NCBI GenBank assembly: GCA_002937495.1
Contig: PTJW01000009.1
Coordinates: 1 to 16,139, forward strand
Reading direction: 5' to 3'
Length of the DNA: 16,139 bases
From: Pseudomonadota bacterium
GTDB lineage: Bacteria > Pseudomonadota > Alphaproteobacteria > UBA1280 > UBA12223
How positions within the stretch are numbered: position 1 is the first letter of the stretch; every line of letters starts with the position of its first letter. The notes under the pieces were generated by a model that was not told the DNA's origin, searched no databases, and worked only from the letters and a program-made list of their open reading frames with translations. Shown one piece after another: positions 1-6,956 of this stretch. The translations under genes and the position numbers were made by a program.

Positions 1-44
1 TTCTTAAAATCCTAAATATGTATTTCTTAATTAATGGAGTAATT

Positions 45-422
45 ATGTTACATTTTTTCTTTAAGCAAGACAATCTACGTAAATTTCTTTCTAATTTAGA
101 AGTTAGCTCATTTCCTTATAATGATGATCATCGATTACTACGAGTGCATAAAGATATTGTTATTGTACGAAAAACAGGTGTTATTTCAGGTGATCGAGAG
201 TTGCAGCATTTTGAAAATTTTGAACACCAAAGTGTTGGCATTCTTCATGCTAAAGGTAAATTACTTCTTGAAACTAAACGCTTTAAAATCTTCTTTTATG
301 AAGGAAAAGTTTTTGGGTTACATCAAAAAAATGGTTATTTAAAACCTACAAACCTTGTCAGTTGGATGAGCCGTAAACAGCAATACCAACTTTATAACGA
401 CTTACAACAACTAGCAGCATAG
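45..422 (+). CDS. Hypothetical protein, 125 aa, no recognised family
   Basis: I do not recognise this protein. The ATG at 45 is chosen because GGAG at 36-39 lies five bases upstream; an in-frame ATG at 18 would add nine residues but has no visible Shine-Dalgarno sequence. The product is soluble-looking, without a signal peptide or membrane helix, and mixes aromatic-rich N-terminal residues with a basic character. The middle part (HEFENFEH-like acidic/aromatic stretch followed by KLLLETKRFKIFFYEGKVFG) suggests beta-strands, but that is only an impression from residue pattern. It ends with TAG and is followed 13 bases later by a strong terminator, so it ends its transcription unit. Its promoter and any upstream partners lie outside the window. 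Confidence 0.6.
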   Translation: MLHFFFKQDNLRKFLSNLEVSSFPYNDDHRLLRVHKDIVIVRKTGVISGDRELQHFENFEHQSVGILHAKGKLLLETKRFKIFFYEGKVFGLHQKNGYLKPTNLVSWMSRKQQYQLYNDLQQLAA

Positions 423-434
423 CAATTTGTTAAT

Positions 435-461
435 AAAAACCGCCTTTAAGGGCGGTTTTTT
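435..461 (+). terminator. Rho-independent terminator after the 125-aa gene
   Basis: CCGCC (440-444) pairs with GGCGG (451-455) around a six-base loop, extended by five A:T pairs (435-439 with 456-460), with T456-461 as the terminal T-run. It follows the stop codon at 422 directly. Confidence 0.88.
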
Positions 462-544
462 GTCTAATTAGGTATGATTTTTACTAATTTTAATATATTG
501 AAAAATAAGCATAAAAAATGTAATATGTCAGTGGAAAATTAAAA

Positions 545-571
545 TTGTTCTTTATAATAAATTAAGAACAA
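545..571 (+). promoter_or_regulatory. Inverted repeat straddling a TATAAT -10 box (candidate operator)
   Basis: TTGTTCTT (545-552) and AAGAACAA (564-571) form a perfect 8-bp inverted repeat with an 11-base centre. The centre begins with a consensus -10 hexamer TATAAT (553-558). The best -35 at 16-17 bp upstream is poor (GTGGAA, 531-536). This is the geometry of a dimeric regulator covering the -10 of the L,D-transpeptidase promoter. A role as an mRNA hairpin is less likely because transcription would begin near 565, within the right arm. The identity of any regulator is unknown. Confidence 0.5.
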
Positions 572-652
572 CCTATACCTTTCTTATGCAGATTTTTTTA
601 TCTGTTAACCCCTTATTTTCTTAATAAAACTTATACGGAGAGTCTAACAGTA

Positions 653-1330
653 ATGTTAGATATCATGGATATGAAAAAACTTCTAATCTTATTAGCAGTG
701 ATTTATATTGTATTTAGTTCAAGTGCTTCTGCATCAGTAGAGCAGTGGAAAGCTGAAGCTGCAGAGCTTTATGAGACAATTCCAACCATTAAAAGCAAAG
801 TTCGCTATAGAGCTTTTTGGATGGCATATGTTTCATATAAGCGTCATGCTAAAAAAGACGCTCTTTTGGTGATTGACTATGATGCATCAAGTTTATCATC
901 TCGTGCTATTGCCATAGATATGTCAGATTTAACTATCTATAAAGAGTCAATTGTTAGTCATGGTAAAAACTCTGGAGGTCTTTATGCTAAAAAATTCTCT
1001 AACAATGTATCATCATATCAAACATCTTTAGGTCCTTTTGTTACACGAGGGTACCGTAAAGATGAAGTAGCTGACCCTAGTTGGCTTAAATACCCAAATG
1101 CCATTGTTATGGTAGGTAAAGCTCCTAAACTTAATGGTAATGCTGAAAAAAGAGCAATCATAGCACACCAAGCTTGGTATGTTAAACAGATGGGGAATCG
1201 TTTAGGTCGATCTCAAGGTTGTCCAGCATTTCCAGAAGGACCAGAAGGTAAAGCTATCCTTGAATTTATTAAGGATGGAGGTGTTATTTTTGCATATTCA
1301 GATCAATTAAAAGAATCTGATATCATATAA
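653..1330 (+). CDS. Secreted L,D-transpeptidase catalytic-domain protein (YkuD_2-like)
   Basis: The predicted role is a periplasmic peptidoglycan-modifying enzyme; the family forms or exchanges L,D-crosslinks or attaches proteins to peptidoglycan through a cysteine thioester. Residues 7-28 are a Sec signal peptide (MKKLLILL... then SSSASAS), with likely cleavage near SASA-SVEQ. The core carries the family pattern in order: a beta-strand around LLVIDYDASS (71-80), VSHGK with His103, AIIAHQAWY with His172, and the catalytic GRSQGCPAF with Cys190. The 225-aa length fits the PF13645-type family. The start at 653 follows CGGAGAG (636-642) at a ten-base spacing; ATG at 665 or 671 is also possible and would keep the signal peptide intact. 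It appears monocistronic, with a candidate operator at its promoter and a terminator behind it. The enzyme class is fairly sure; the exact substrate is not. Confidence 0.88.
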   Translation: MLDIMDMKKLLILLAVIYIVFSSSASASVEQWKAEAAELYETIPTIKSKVRYRAFWMAYVSYKRHAKKDALLVIDYDASSLSSRAIAIDMSDLTIYKESIVSHGKNSGGLYAKKFSNNVSSYQTSLGPFVTRGYRKDEVADPSWLKYPNAIVMVGKAPKLNGNAEKRAIIAHQAWYVKQMGNRLGRSQGCPAFPEGPEGKAILEFIKDGGVIFAYSDQLKESDII

Positions 1331-1345
1331 CACTTCATAATATCG

Positions 1346-1372
1346 AAAAAAGCACTCGTATGAGTGCTTTTT
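1346..1372 (+). terminator. Rho-independent terminator after the L,D-transpeptidase gene
   Basis: AGCACTC (1351-1357) pairs with GAGTGCT (1362-1368) around loop GTAT. The stem is extended by A:T pairs and followed by a T-tract. The stem is identical in sequence to that of the terminator at 1941-1968. Confidence 0.88.
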
Positions 1373-1396
1373 ATTTATGACCTTATTTTATTATTG

Positions 1397-1425
1397 TTGA
1401 AATATATTTTAATTAAACTTATACT
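1397..1425 (+). promoter_or_regulatory. Sigma-70 promoter for the 66-aa gene
   Basis: TTGAAA (1397-1402), a 17-bp spacer and TATACT (1420-1425) match the sigma-70 consensus well. Predicted transcription start is near 1432, giving a leader of about 65 bases before the ATG at 1497. Confidence 0.65.
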
Positions 1426-1496
1426 AATTATCTAAATATAATTATTTTTATTGAAGCACAATGTTGAGCCAAACTTTTTCACTTAAGGAGACTGTT

Positions 1497-1697
1497 ATGG
1501 CAAATGCATCATTATTTATAAAAGATACAAATCAACTTGCAGCATTAAAAAATCAGCTAGAAGAAAATATTTTAGCCAAAAAATCTGTTGCAGAATGTTC
1601 TCAAGTAGATGAGTTTGATAAACAAATTGCTTGGAGTGAGGTCTATGAATATGAAAATGACCTTAAAATAGTCGATAAGCTACTAAATTTAGCTTAA
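1497..1697 (+). CDS. Hypothetical small protein, 66 aa
   Basis: I do not recognise this protein. The ATG at 1497 is preferred because AAGGAG (1485-1490) sits six bases upstream; an in-frame ATG at 1461 would add 12 residues without such a site. The sequence (MANASLFIKDTNQL..., then a Glu/Lys-rich helix-prone remainder) has no signal peptide or membrane segment. It looks like a small, mostly alpha-helical, acidic cytoplasmic protein with a single Cys in AECSQVDEF. A good promoter (1397-1425) and strong ribosome-binding site argue that it is really expressed. No terminator separates it from the small membrane protein that starts 38 bases downstream, so the two are probably co-transcribed. No function can be inferred. 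Confidence 0.65.
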   Translation: MANASLFIKDTNQLAALKNQLEENILAKKSVAECSQVDEFDKQIAWSEVYEYENDLKIVDKLLNLA

Positions 1698-1735
1698 TTT
1701 CTGATTCTTATAACTTAAATAGGAGTAGAAATATT

Positions 1736-1939
1736 TTGCTAAAACTCTTAATATTAAGCTTAGTAGTAGTATTTGTAGTTTTAGGTTACCAGGTTATAAA
1801 GGGTTTGTATAGTCATTTAAAACCAATTAAACCTAAGATGTTTAGTAACTTATATTATAAACACAAACCTAAAACAGTTTGCTGGAGTGAAATTGAAAAA
1901 CTTTATTCCAGTAATCAAAATAAACAAATTTTTAAATAA
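1736..1939 (+). CDS. Small single-helix membrane protein, 67 aa, TTG start
   Basis: I do not recognise this protein. It starts with TTG at 1736, ten bases after AGGAG (1721-1725); no better in-frame ATG exists nearby. Residues 2-24 (LKLLILSLVVVFVVLGYQVIKGL) are a hydrophobic segment that could be an N-terminal anchor. A basic, Tyr/Lys-rich tail of about 40 residues follows, containing PIKPKMF and YYKHKPKTVCWSEIEKLY. The positive tail would lie in the cytoplasm by the positive-inside rule. It probably forms a two-gene unit with the 66-aa gene upstream and ends just before a shared bidirectional terminator facing the ATP synthase operon. The rare start codon and short length leave some doubt, but the ribosome-binding site and terminator context support a real gene. 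Confidence 0.6.
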   Translation: MLKLLILSLVVVFVVLGYQVIKGLYSHLKPIKPKMFSNLYYKHKPKTVCWSEIEKLYSSNQNKQIFK

Positions 1940-1940
1940 G

Positions 1941-1968
1941 AAAAAAGCACTCATAAGAGTGCTTTTTA
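1941..1968. terminator. Bidirectional terminator between the 67-aa gene and atpC
   Basis: AGCACTC (1946-1952) pairs with GAGTGCT (1957-1963) around loop ATAA, flanked by an A-run (1941-1946) and a T-run (1963-1967, continuing as ATTTTTT). It can therefore terminate the plus-strand unit and the convergent atp operon. The GC part of the stem is the same as at 1351-1368. Confidence 0.88.
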
Positions 1969-1982
1969 TTTTTTAAGATAGA

Positions 1983-2234
1983 TTATTTTTCTTCAACTGC
2001 TTCAGCTAAAATTTTAACAGTATTATTGTTAATATCTGCCATACCGCCAGTAATAGCGAAAGTTTTTTCTTCTTTGTCTGTAAGTTTTACTTTTACCTCG
2101 CCATCTTTAAGAGTTGATAAAAATGGGCTGTGGTTTTCTAAAACTCCAAAGTAACCTTCATCACCAGGCGCAACAACGCTAACTACTTCAGCTTCGAAAA
2201 ACTTCTCTGTAGGAGTTACTATAGTTAGTTTCAT
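1983..2234 (-). CDS. atpC: ATP synthase F1 epsilon subunit, short form lacking the C-terminal helical domain
   Basis: Epsilon is part of the F1 central stalk and couples gamma to the c-ring. The sequence begins MKLTIVTPTEKFFEAEVVSVVAPGDEGYFGVLENHSPFLSTL, which is the conserved N-terminal beta-sandwich, and ends near ITGGMADINNNTVKILAEAVEEK. That is about 83 residues. The family is commonly 105-140 residues, so the C-terminal pair of inhibitory helices is absent. I see no frameshifted remainder: the stop is followed within 15 bases by the terminator. The start at 2234 (MKLTIV) matches the family N-terminus; an upstream in-frame ATG at 2249 would add MKVRF and lies four bases after an intercistronic hairpin. 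It is last in the atp operon, and the conserved fold makes the identification firm. Confidence 0.93.
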   Translation of the reverse strand: MKLTIVTPTEKFFEAEVVSVVAPGDEGYFGVLENHSPFLSTLKDGEVKVKLTDKEEKTFAITGGMADINNNTVKILAEAVEEK

Positions 2235-2252
2235 AAATCTTACTTTCATTAT

Positions 2253-2278
2253 TAAGCAGAGTTTTTAGGCTCTGCTTA
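2253..2278 (-). promoter_or_regulatory. Intercistronic mRNA hairpin between atpD and atpC
   Basis: TAAGCAGAG (2253-2261) and CTCTGCTTA (2270-2278) form a perfect 9-bp stem with an eight-base loop. On the transcribed (minus) strand no T-run follows, so it is unlikely to terminate transcription. It sits where a ribosome-binding site for the ATG at 2249 would be and 19 bases before the likely start at 2234. It may therefore damp epsilon translation or mark an mRNA processing site. Confidence 0.6.
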
Positions 2279-2297
2279 GTTTTATTACTTAGCTTAA

Positions 2298-3722
2298 TTA
2301 AGCCTTAGCTGCAATTTTTTTAGCTTTTTCAATAGCGTCTTCAATTGTACCTACCATGTAGAATGCATCTTCAGGAAGATCATCATAATCACCATTTACA
2401 AGGCCTTTGAAGCTTCTAATTGTGTCTTCAAGTTTAACATATAAACCAGGAGAACCTGTGAATACTTCAGCAACGTGGAATGGTTGAGATAGGAATTTTT
2501 GAATCTTACGAGCTCTTGCAACAACTTTCTTGTCTTCTTCTGATAGTTCATCCATACCAAGAATTGCAATAATATCTTGTAATGATTTGTACTTTTGTAG
2601 AATTTCTTGAACTTTGTTTGCAATAGCGTAGTGCTCTTCACCAACAATTTCAGGAGTTAATGCACGAGATGTTGAATCTAGTGGGTCAACAGCTGGGTAA
2701 ATACCTAGCTCAGCGATAGATCTGTTTAAAACAGTTGTAGCATCTAAGTGAGCAAATGTTGTAGCAGGCGCAGGGTCTGTTAAGTCATCAGCCGGAACAT
2801 AAACAGCCTGAACTGATGTAATAGAACCGTTTTTAGTTGATGTAATACGCTCTTGTAAAGCACCCATATCTGTAGCTAGAGTAGGCTGGTAACCAACAGC
2901 AGATGGAATACGACCAAGTAGAGCAGAAACCTCTGCACCAGCTTGTGTAAATCTGAAGATGTTATCAACAAAGAACATAACGTCTTGTTGTTCTTGGTCA
3001 CGGAAGTACTCAGCTTGTGCTAAACCTGTTAAAGCAACTCTTGAACGCGCTCCTGGAGGCTCGTTCATTTGGCCATAAACTAGTGTAGCTTTTGATTTAT
3101 CTGGGTTTTCAGGATCAATAACGTTTGATTCGATCATCTCGTGGTAAAGGTCGTTACCTTCACGAGTACGCTCACCAACACCAGCGAATACTGAGTAACC
3201 ACCGTGTCCTTTAACCATGTTGTTAATAAGTTCCATGATAATAACTGTTTTACCAACACCAGCACCACCAAATAGACCAACTTTACCACCTTTTAAATAT
3301 GGAGCTAGTAAGTCAACAACTTTAATACCAGTTTCTAGAATTTCTTCTTTAGTTGCTTGATCTGCAAAACTTGGAGCTTCAGCGTGAATAGGAGCTATAT
3401 GAGTTTTATCTAACTCACCACGGCCATCAACCGGGTTACCTACAACATCTAAAATTCTACCTAAGTTAGCAGGGCCAACAGGTACTTCAATACCGTTACC
3501 GCTGTCTACAACTTCTTGACCACGGCTTAAACCATCTGTTGAAGACATTGCAATTGTTCTAACTGTGTTTTCACCTAAGTGTTGAGCAACTTCTAGAACA
3601 AGTTTTTCATTGTTTTCAAGTTCGATGTATAAACCGTTTAAAATTGCAGGAACTTCGTTTTCGAAGTATACGTCAACAACCGGACCTACAACTCTTGTGA
3701 TTATACCTTTATTTTCAGTCAT
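2298..3722 (-). CDS. atpD: ATP synthase F1 beta subunit (catalytic)
   Basis: This is the catalytic nucleotide-binding subunit of F1; three copies alternate with alpha and make ATP. At 474 aa it has normal length. Visible motifs are the Walker A GGAGVGKT (152-159), the GERTREGNDLYHEM segment with the catalytic Glu, the Walker B strand DVMFFVDNIFRF, and ALLGRIPSAVGYQPTLATDMG. The N-terminal barrel starts GIITRVVGPVVDVYF and the C-terminal domain contains the DELSEEDK region. The start is preceded by AAAGGAAAAAAATT-like sequence on the minus strand. It lies 31 bases after atpG and 48-63 bases before atpC, in the usual order. The sequence is intact and ordinary, with very high confidence. Confidence 0.99.
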   Translation of the reverse strand: MTENKGIITRVVGPVVDVYFENEVPAILNGLYIELENNEKLVLEVAQHLGENTVRTIAMSSTDGLSRGQEVVDSGNGIEVPVGPANLGRILDVVGNPVDGRGELDKTHIAPIHAEAPSFADQATKEEILETGIKVVDLLAPYLKGGKVGLFGGAGVGKTVIIMELINNMVKGHGGYSVFAGVGERTREGNDLYHEMIESNVIDPENPDKSKATLVYGQMNEPPGARSRVALTGLAQAEYFRDQEQQDVMFFVDNIFRFTQAGAEVSALLGRIPSAVGYQPTLATDMGALQERITSTKNGSITSVQAVYVPADDLTDPAPATTFAHLDATTVLNRSIAELGIYPAVDPLDSTSRALTPEIVGEEHYAIANKVQEILQKYKSLQDIIAILGMDELSEEDKKVVARARKIQKFLSQPFHVAEVFTGSPGLYVKLEDTIRSFKGLVNGDYDDLPEDAFYMVGTIEDAIEKAKKIAAKA

Positions 3723-3753
3723 AATTTTTTTCCTTTTTAATTTTGACTTTAAA

Positions 3754-4623
3754 TTAATTGTTTAACGCCTGAGCACCAGAAATAATTTCAACTAATTCGT
3801 TTGTAATATTAGCCTGTCTTTGACGGTTATATTCTAAACTTAGTTTGTTAATTACATCATTAGCGTTCTTAGTTGAACCTTCCATAGCAGTCATTCTGCA
3901 AGCTTGCTCTGAGGCAAAGCTTTCTAAATAACACTGATAAATATTAGATGCTACAAATCTTGGTAGTAGAGTATCTAGTACTTTATTTGCAGATGGTTCT
4001 AAAATTACATCTGATGCTGGAGCTGAAGATTCCTCAACCTCAACCGGTGCTAATTGTTTAACTGTAGCTTCTTGAGTTAATACATTTACAAATTTATTGT
4101 AAATTAGATGAATTTGTTGAATTTTACCTTCTTCAAATTCTGCGATTAACTCGTCAGCAATTTCTTTACATAGTGCAAAGTTTGCTTTTTTAGAAAAATC
4201 TAAGTGAGATTTAACAATAATTGGTGCAAACTTTTCTTTTAAGCCATCTCTAGCTTTATTACCAAAAGTAATAAGTTCTACATTGATGCCTTGTTGTTTT
4301 AATTGTTCAATATGAAGTTCTGTTGCTTTTACTAATTGAGCATTAAAACCACCACATAGACCTTTATCTGAGCCAAACACTAGAACTTTAGTTGTTTTAA
4401 CTTCAGCATGGCCTTTAAGTAGAATGCTAGAGTCTGCCTTATCAATATTTGTTGCTAAAGAACTAACTGTATCAGCAATACCTTCTGCAAATGGACGAGA
4501 GTTCTCGCAAGCAAGAACAGCTCTTCTCATTTTTGCAGCAGCAACCATCTTCATAGTAGAAGTGATTTTCTTAGTATTTTTTACTGATGCAATACGAGTT
4601 CTTAAACTCTTTAATGATGGCAT
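3754..4623 (-). CDS. atpG: ATP synthase F1 gamma subunit (central stalk)
   Basis: Gamma is the rotating shaft inside the alpha3beta3 hexamer. The N-terminus MPSLKSLRTRIASVKNTKKITSTMKMVAAAKMRRA is the characteristic long coiled helix. LVFGSDKGLCGGFNAQL is the conserved Rossmann-like core start, and the C-terminus (FASEQACRMTAMEGSTKNANDVI, then NRQRQANITNELVEIISGAQAL) is the second coiled-coil helix. The 289-aa length is typical. A good Shine-Dalgarno (AAGGAATTAG on the minus strand) precedes the start. It lies between atpA (48 bases upstream) and atpD. Nothing looks truncated or unusual except mild variation around EVEESSAPASD, an expected surface insertion. Confidence 0.98.
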   Translation of the reverse strand: MPSLKSLRTRIASVKNTKKITSTMKMVAAAKMRRAVLACENSRPFAEGIADTVSSLATNIDKADSSILLKGHAEVKTTKVLVFGSDKGLCGGFNAQLVKATELHIEQLKQQGINVELITFGNKARDGLKEKFAPIIVKSHLDFSKKANFALCKEIADELIAEFEEGKIQQIHLIYNKFVNVLTQEATVKQLAPVEVEESSAPASDVILEPSANKVLDTLLPRFVASNIYQCYLESFASEQACRMTAMEGSTKNANDVINKLSLEYNRQRQANITNELVEIISGAQALNN

Positions 4624-4672
4624 CTTCTAATTCCTTTTTTATTATTTTCTAAATTAATAGAAAGATTAGTTT

Positions 4673-6196
4673 TTAAGCCATAAATGGTTTTTTAGCTTTT
4701 TCAATTAGTTTAACGAAACCTTTTTCAATGTTTTCGTTTAGCTTACCTTCAGCTTCAAGTTCTGCCATGATGTCTTTACCTTCTAGGTCTGCTAGTTCAA
4801 GTAAAGCTTTTTCAGCTGCAACAATTTTAGTTGTTGGTACATCATCAAGGTGACCTTTAGTACCAGCGTAAATTGTTAGAACTTGCTGTGGAACAGATAG
4901 AGGAGAGTTTAAGCCTTGCTTAAGTAACTCAACTAGTCTTTCACCACGAGCTAATTGTTTTTGAGTAGCAGGGTCTAAGTCTGAAGCAAACTGTGAGAAT
5001 GCTGCCATTTCACGGTATTGTGCTAAGTCTAGTCTTAGAGTACCAGCAACTTGTTTCATTGATTTTCTTTGAGCTGCACCACCAACACGAGATACAGATA
5101 AACCAACGTTAATAGCAGGACGGATACCTGAGTAGAATAAGTCTGACTCTAGGAAAATCTGACCATCAGTAATAGAAATTACGTTTGTTGGGATATATGC
5201 AGATACATCACCAGCTTGTGTTTCAATAATAGGTAGTGCTGTTAATGAACCAGCGCCTAAGTCATCAGATAGTTTAGCTGCTCTTTCAAGTAGTCTTGAG
5301 TGAACATAGAATACATCACCTGGGTATGCTTCACGTCCAGGAGGTCTTTTTAGAAGTAGAGACATTTGACGGTATGCAACAGCTTGTTTTGATAAATCAT
5401 CATAAATAATTAAGCCGTGCTCGTTGTTATCTCTGAAGTATTCACCCATTGCACAACCAGCATATGGAGCTAGGTATTGCATTGGAGCAGGGTCTGAAGC
5501 TGTAGCAGCAACAACAGTTGTATAAGCCATTGCGCCTTTTTCTTCTAGTGTTTGTACAACTTTAGCAACTGTAGAACGTTTTTGACCAACAGCTACATAA
5601 ACACAGTGTACTGGTTTACCTGCATCGTAGAATTGTTTTTGGTTTAAGATTGTATCAATACCAACAGATGTTTTACCTGTTTGTCTATCACCAATGATAA
5701 GCTCACGCTGACCACGACCAATTGGAACTAAAGCATCAATAGCTTTAAGACCTGTTTGTAGAGGTTCATGAACAGACTTACGGCTCATAATACCTGGTGC
5801 GATTTTCTCAACTAATGAGAATTCATCATTGTTTAATGCACCTTTACCATCAATAGGGTTACCTAATGCATCTACAACACGACCAACTAGTTGTTTACCA
5901 ACTGGTACTTGTAAAATTTTACCTGATCTTTTAACAAGATCACCTTCTTTAATGTGGCTGTCATCACCAAAAATTACGCAACCTACATAGCCATCTTCAA
6001 GGTTTAATACCATACCTTGAACATCACCAGGGAACTCAACTGTTTCACCAGCTTGTACATTCTCTAGGCCGTAAACTCTAGCAACACCATCACCAACTGA
6101 TAGTACTTGACCAACCTCGGCTACATCAACACTAGTATCGAAAGATTCGATCTCTTGTTGTATAACCTTTGTTATTTCATCAGCGCGGATCTCCAT
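4673..6196 (-). CDS. atpA: ATP synthase F1 alpha subunit
   Basis: Alpha is the non-catalytic nucleotide-binding subunit that alternates with beta in F1. At 507 aa it has normal length. It begins MEIRADEITKVIQQEIESFD, the delta-binding N-terminal segment, followed by the barrel (VGQVLSVGDGVARVYGL). The Walker A GDRQTGKT is at 169-176, the Walker B is GLIIYDDLSK, and NVGLSVSRVGGAAQ contributes the arginine finger to the catalytic site. AAGGAG-like sequence (minus strand GGAGTTGTT) precedes the ATG. It follows atpH by 23 bases in one operon. It is intact and very similar to alphaproteobacterial orthologues in layout. Confidence 0.99.
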   Translation of the reverse strand: MEIRADEITKVIQQEIESFDTSVDVAEVGQVLSVGDGVARVYGLENVQAGETVEFPGDVQGMVLNLEDGYVGCVIFGDDSHIKEGDLVKRSGKILQVPVGKQLVGRVVDALGNPIDGKGALNNDEFSLVEKIAPGIMSRKSVHEPLQTGLKAIDALVPIGRGQRELIIGDRQTGKTSVGIDTILNQKQFYDAGKPVHCVYVAVGQKRSTVAKVVQTLEEKGAMAYTTVVAATASDPAPMQYLAPYAGCAMGEYFRDNNEHGLIIYDDLSKQAVAYRQMSLLLKRPPGREAYPGDVFYVHSRLLERAAKLSDDLGAGSLTALPIIETQAGDVSAYIPTNVISITDGQIFLESDLFYSGIRPAINVGLSVSRVGGAAQRKSMKQVAGTLRLDLAQYREMAAFSQFASDLDPATQKQLARGERLVELLKQGLNSPLSVPQQVLTIYAGTKGHLDDVPTTKIVAAEKALLELADLEGKDIMAELEAEGKLNENIEKGFVKLIEKAKKPFMA

Positions 6197-6219
6197 AACA
6201 ACTCCTTTTTATATTAATA

Positions 6220-6774
6220 TTAACTAAAAGTCTTTTTTAAGTTATCTAGTTTTGTTCTCATGCTTGTATCATATTGTTTTGAGTCAAACATAAATTTAAA
6301 ACCAGATACTAAATCTTTATTGATTACTTCATCAAGCTCAACAGAAATTTCTTTTAAGCTTTCAGATTTAATAAAGTTTTCAATTTTCTTTTTCTCTGCC
6401 ACAGTAAGTTTTGTTGCAGATTCAACAAGTACAACCTCAATGTCTTTTTTGAAGTTATAAATGTTAATAAACTCTTTGTAGATGTCTTGTAAGAATATTG
6501 TTCTACCACGAGCAACTAGAACTTTAAAGAAGTTCTCAATTTCAGGAATGATATTGAACTTAGAAACACCTTCAAGATATTTCTGAGATTTTCTTCTTCT
6601 GTCTAATGTTGGATTTTTAGTGATAGTAACCCATTCTGGCACAGCCATAAAGCCTTCTACAATGTGAGAAAACTCTTCTTTAACAGCTTCTACATTATCG
6701 TTCTTTTCAGCGATAGAATATAATGCAAATGCGTATCTTTTACTTGCAGTGTCTAATTTGATTACTCTTGTCAT
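6220..6774 (-). CDS. atpH: ATP synthase F1 delta subunit (OSCP homologue)
   Basis: Delta links the top of F1 to the peripheral stalk. The start at 6774 (MTRVIKLDTASKRYAFALYSIAEKND) is chosen because AAAGG on the minus strand lies about seven bases upstream and the resulting 184 aa is the usual family length. An upstream in-frame ATG at 6867 would add 31 residues with no family counterpart. Visible family features are the N-terminal helical bundle with RYAFALYSIA, and the C-terminal signature region LKEISVELDEVINKDLVSGFKFMFDSKQYDTSMRTKLDNLKKTF. It heads the F1 operon; the atpB/E/F membrane-sector genes are not nearby, as is normal in Alphaproteobacteria. Confidence 0.96.
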   Translation of the reverse strand: MTRVIKLDTASKRYAFALYSIAEKNDNVEAVKEEFSHIVEGFMAVPEWVTITKNPTLDRRRKSQKYLEGVSKFNIIPEIENFFKVLVARGRTIFLQDIYKEFINIYNFKKDIEVVLVESATKLTVAEKKKIENFIKSESLKEISVELDEVINKDLVSGFKFMFDSKQYDTSMRTKLDNLKKTFS

Positions 6775-6860
6775 ACTGTAACCTTTTTGTTTTTGATTAA
6801 TTTTATTTTGTATGCTTGCCAATAGCCTATCATACAAAGCTATAACTTTCAATAATAAAG

Positions 6861-6892
6861 TTGACACTTTTCTAAAAAAATGAGAATATATT
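6861..6892 (+). promoter_or_regulatory. Possible hemH promoter in the atpH-hemH divergent gap
   Basis: A perfect -35 TTGACA (6861-6866) is followed by AT-rich sequence offering AATATA (6885-6890, 18-bp spacer) or TATATT (6887-6892, 20-bp spacer) as -10. Spacing makes the -10 choice uncertain. The atp operon promoter must lie on the opposite strand of this same 182-base gap; GTGTCA-17-TATAGC is the best I can see there and it is weak. Confidence 0.4.
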
Positions 6893-6956
6893 TAATAATA
6901 GGAATTAATATAAAAAATAGGGTTTTAAGCCCTCTAATAAAAAACTGGAAATTTAC

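Noticed and set aside
545..571. Reading the GTTC/GAAC inverted repeat as a LexA box
   Set aside because: The alphaproteobacterial LexA site is a direct repeat GTTC-N7-GTTC, and the inverted spacing here does not fit the other known LexA boxes either, so no regulator is named.
2396..2647. Alternative-frame open frame inside atpD
   Set aside because: It overlaps the intact, conserved beta-subunit frame; its Leu/Lys-rich sequence is typical of a shifted reading of AT-rich DNA.
4424..4630. Plus-strand open frame antisense to atpG
   Set aside because: It lies entirely opposite the conserved atpG N-terminal coding sequence and shows no independent start signal.
6919..6933. AGGG...CCCT hairpin before hemH
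   Set aside because: Only four GC pairs with G:T and A:T additions; on minus it is followed by T-rich sequence, but no minus-strand transcript is expected to end there. It is most likely chance.
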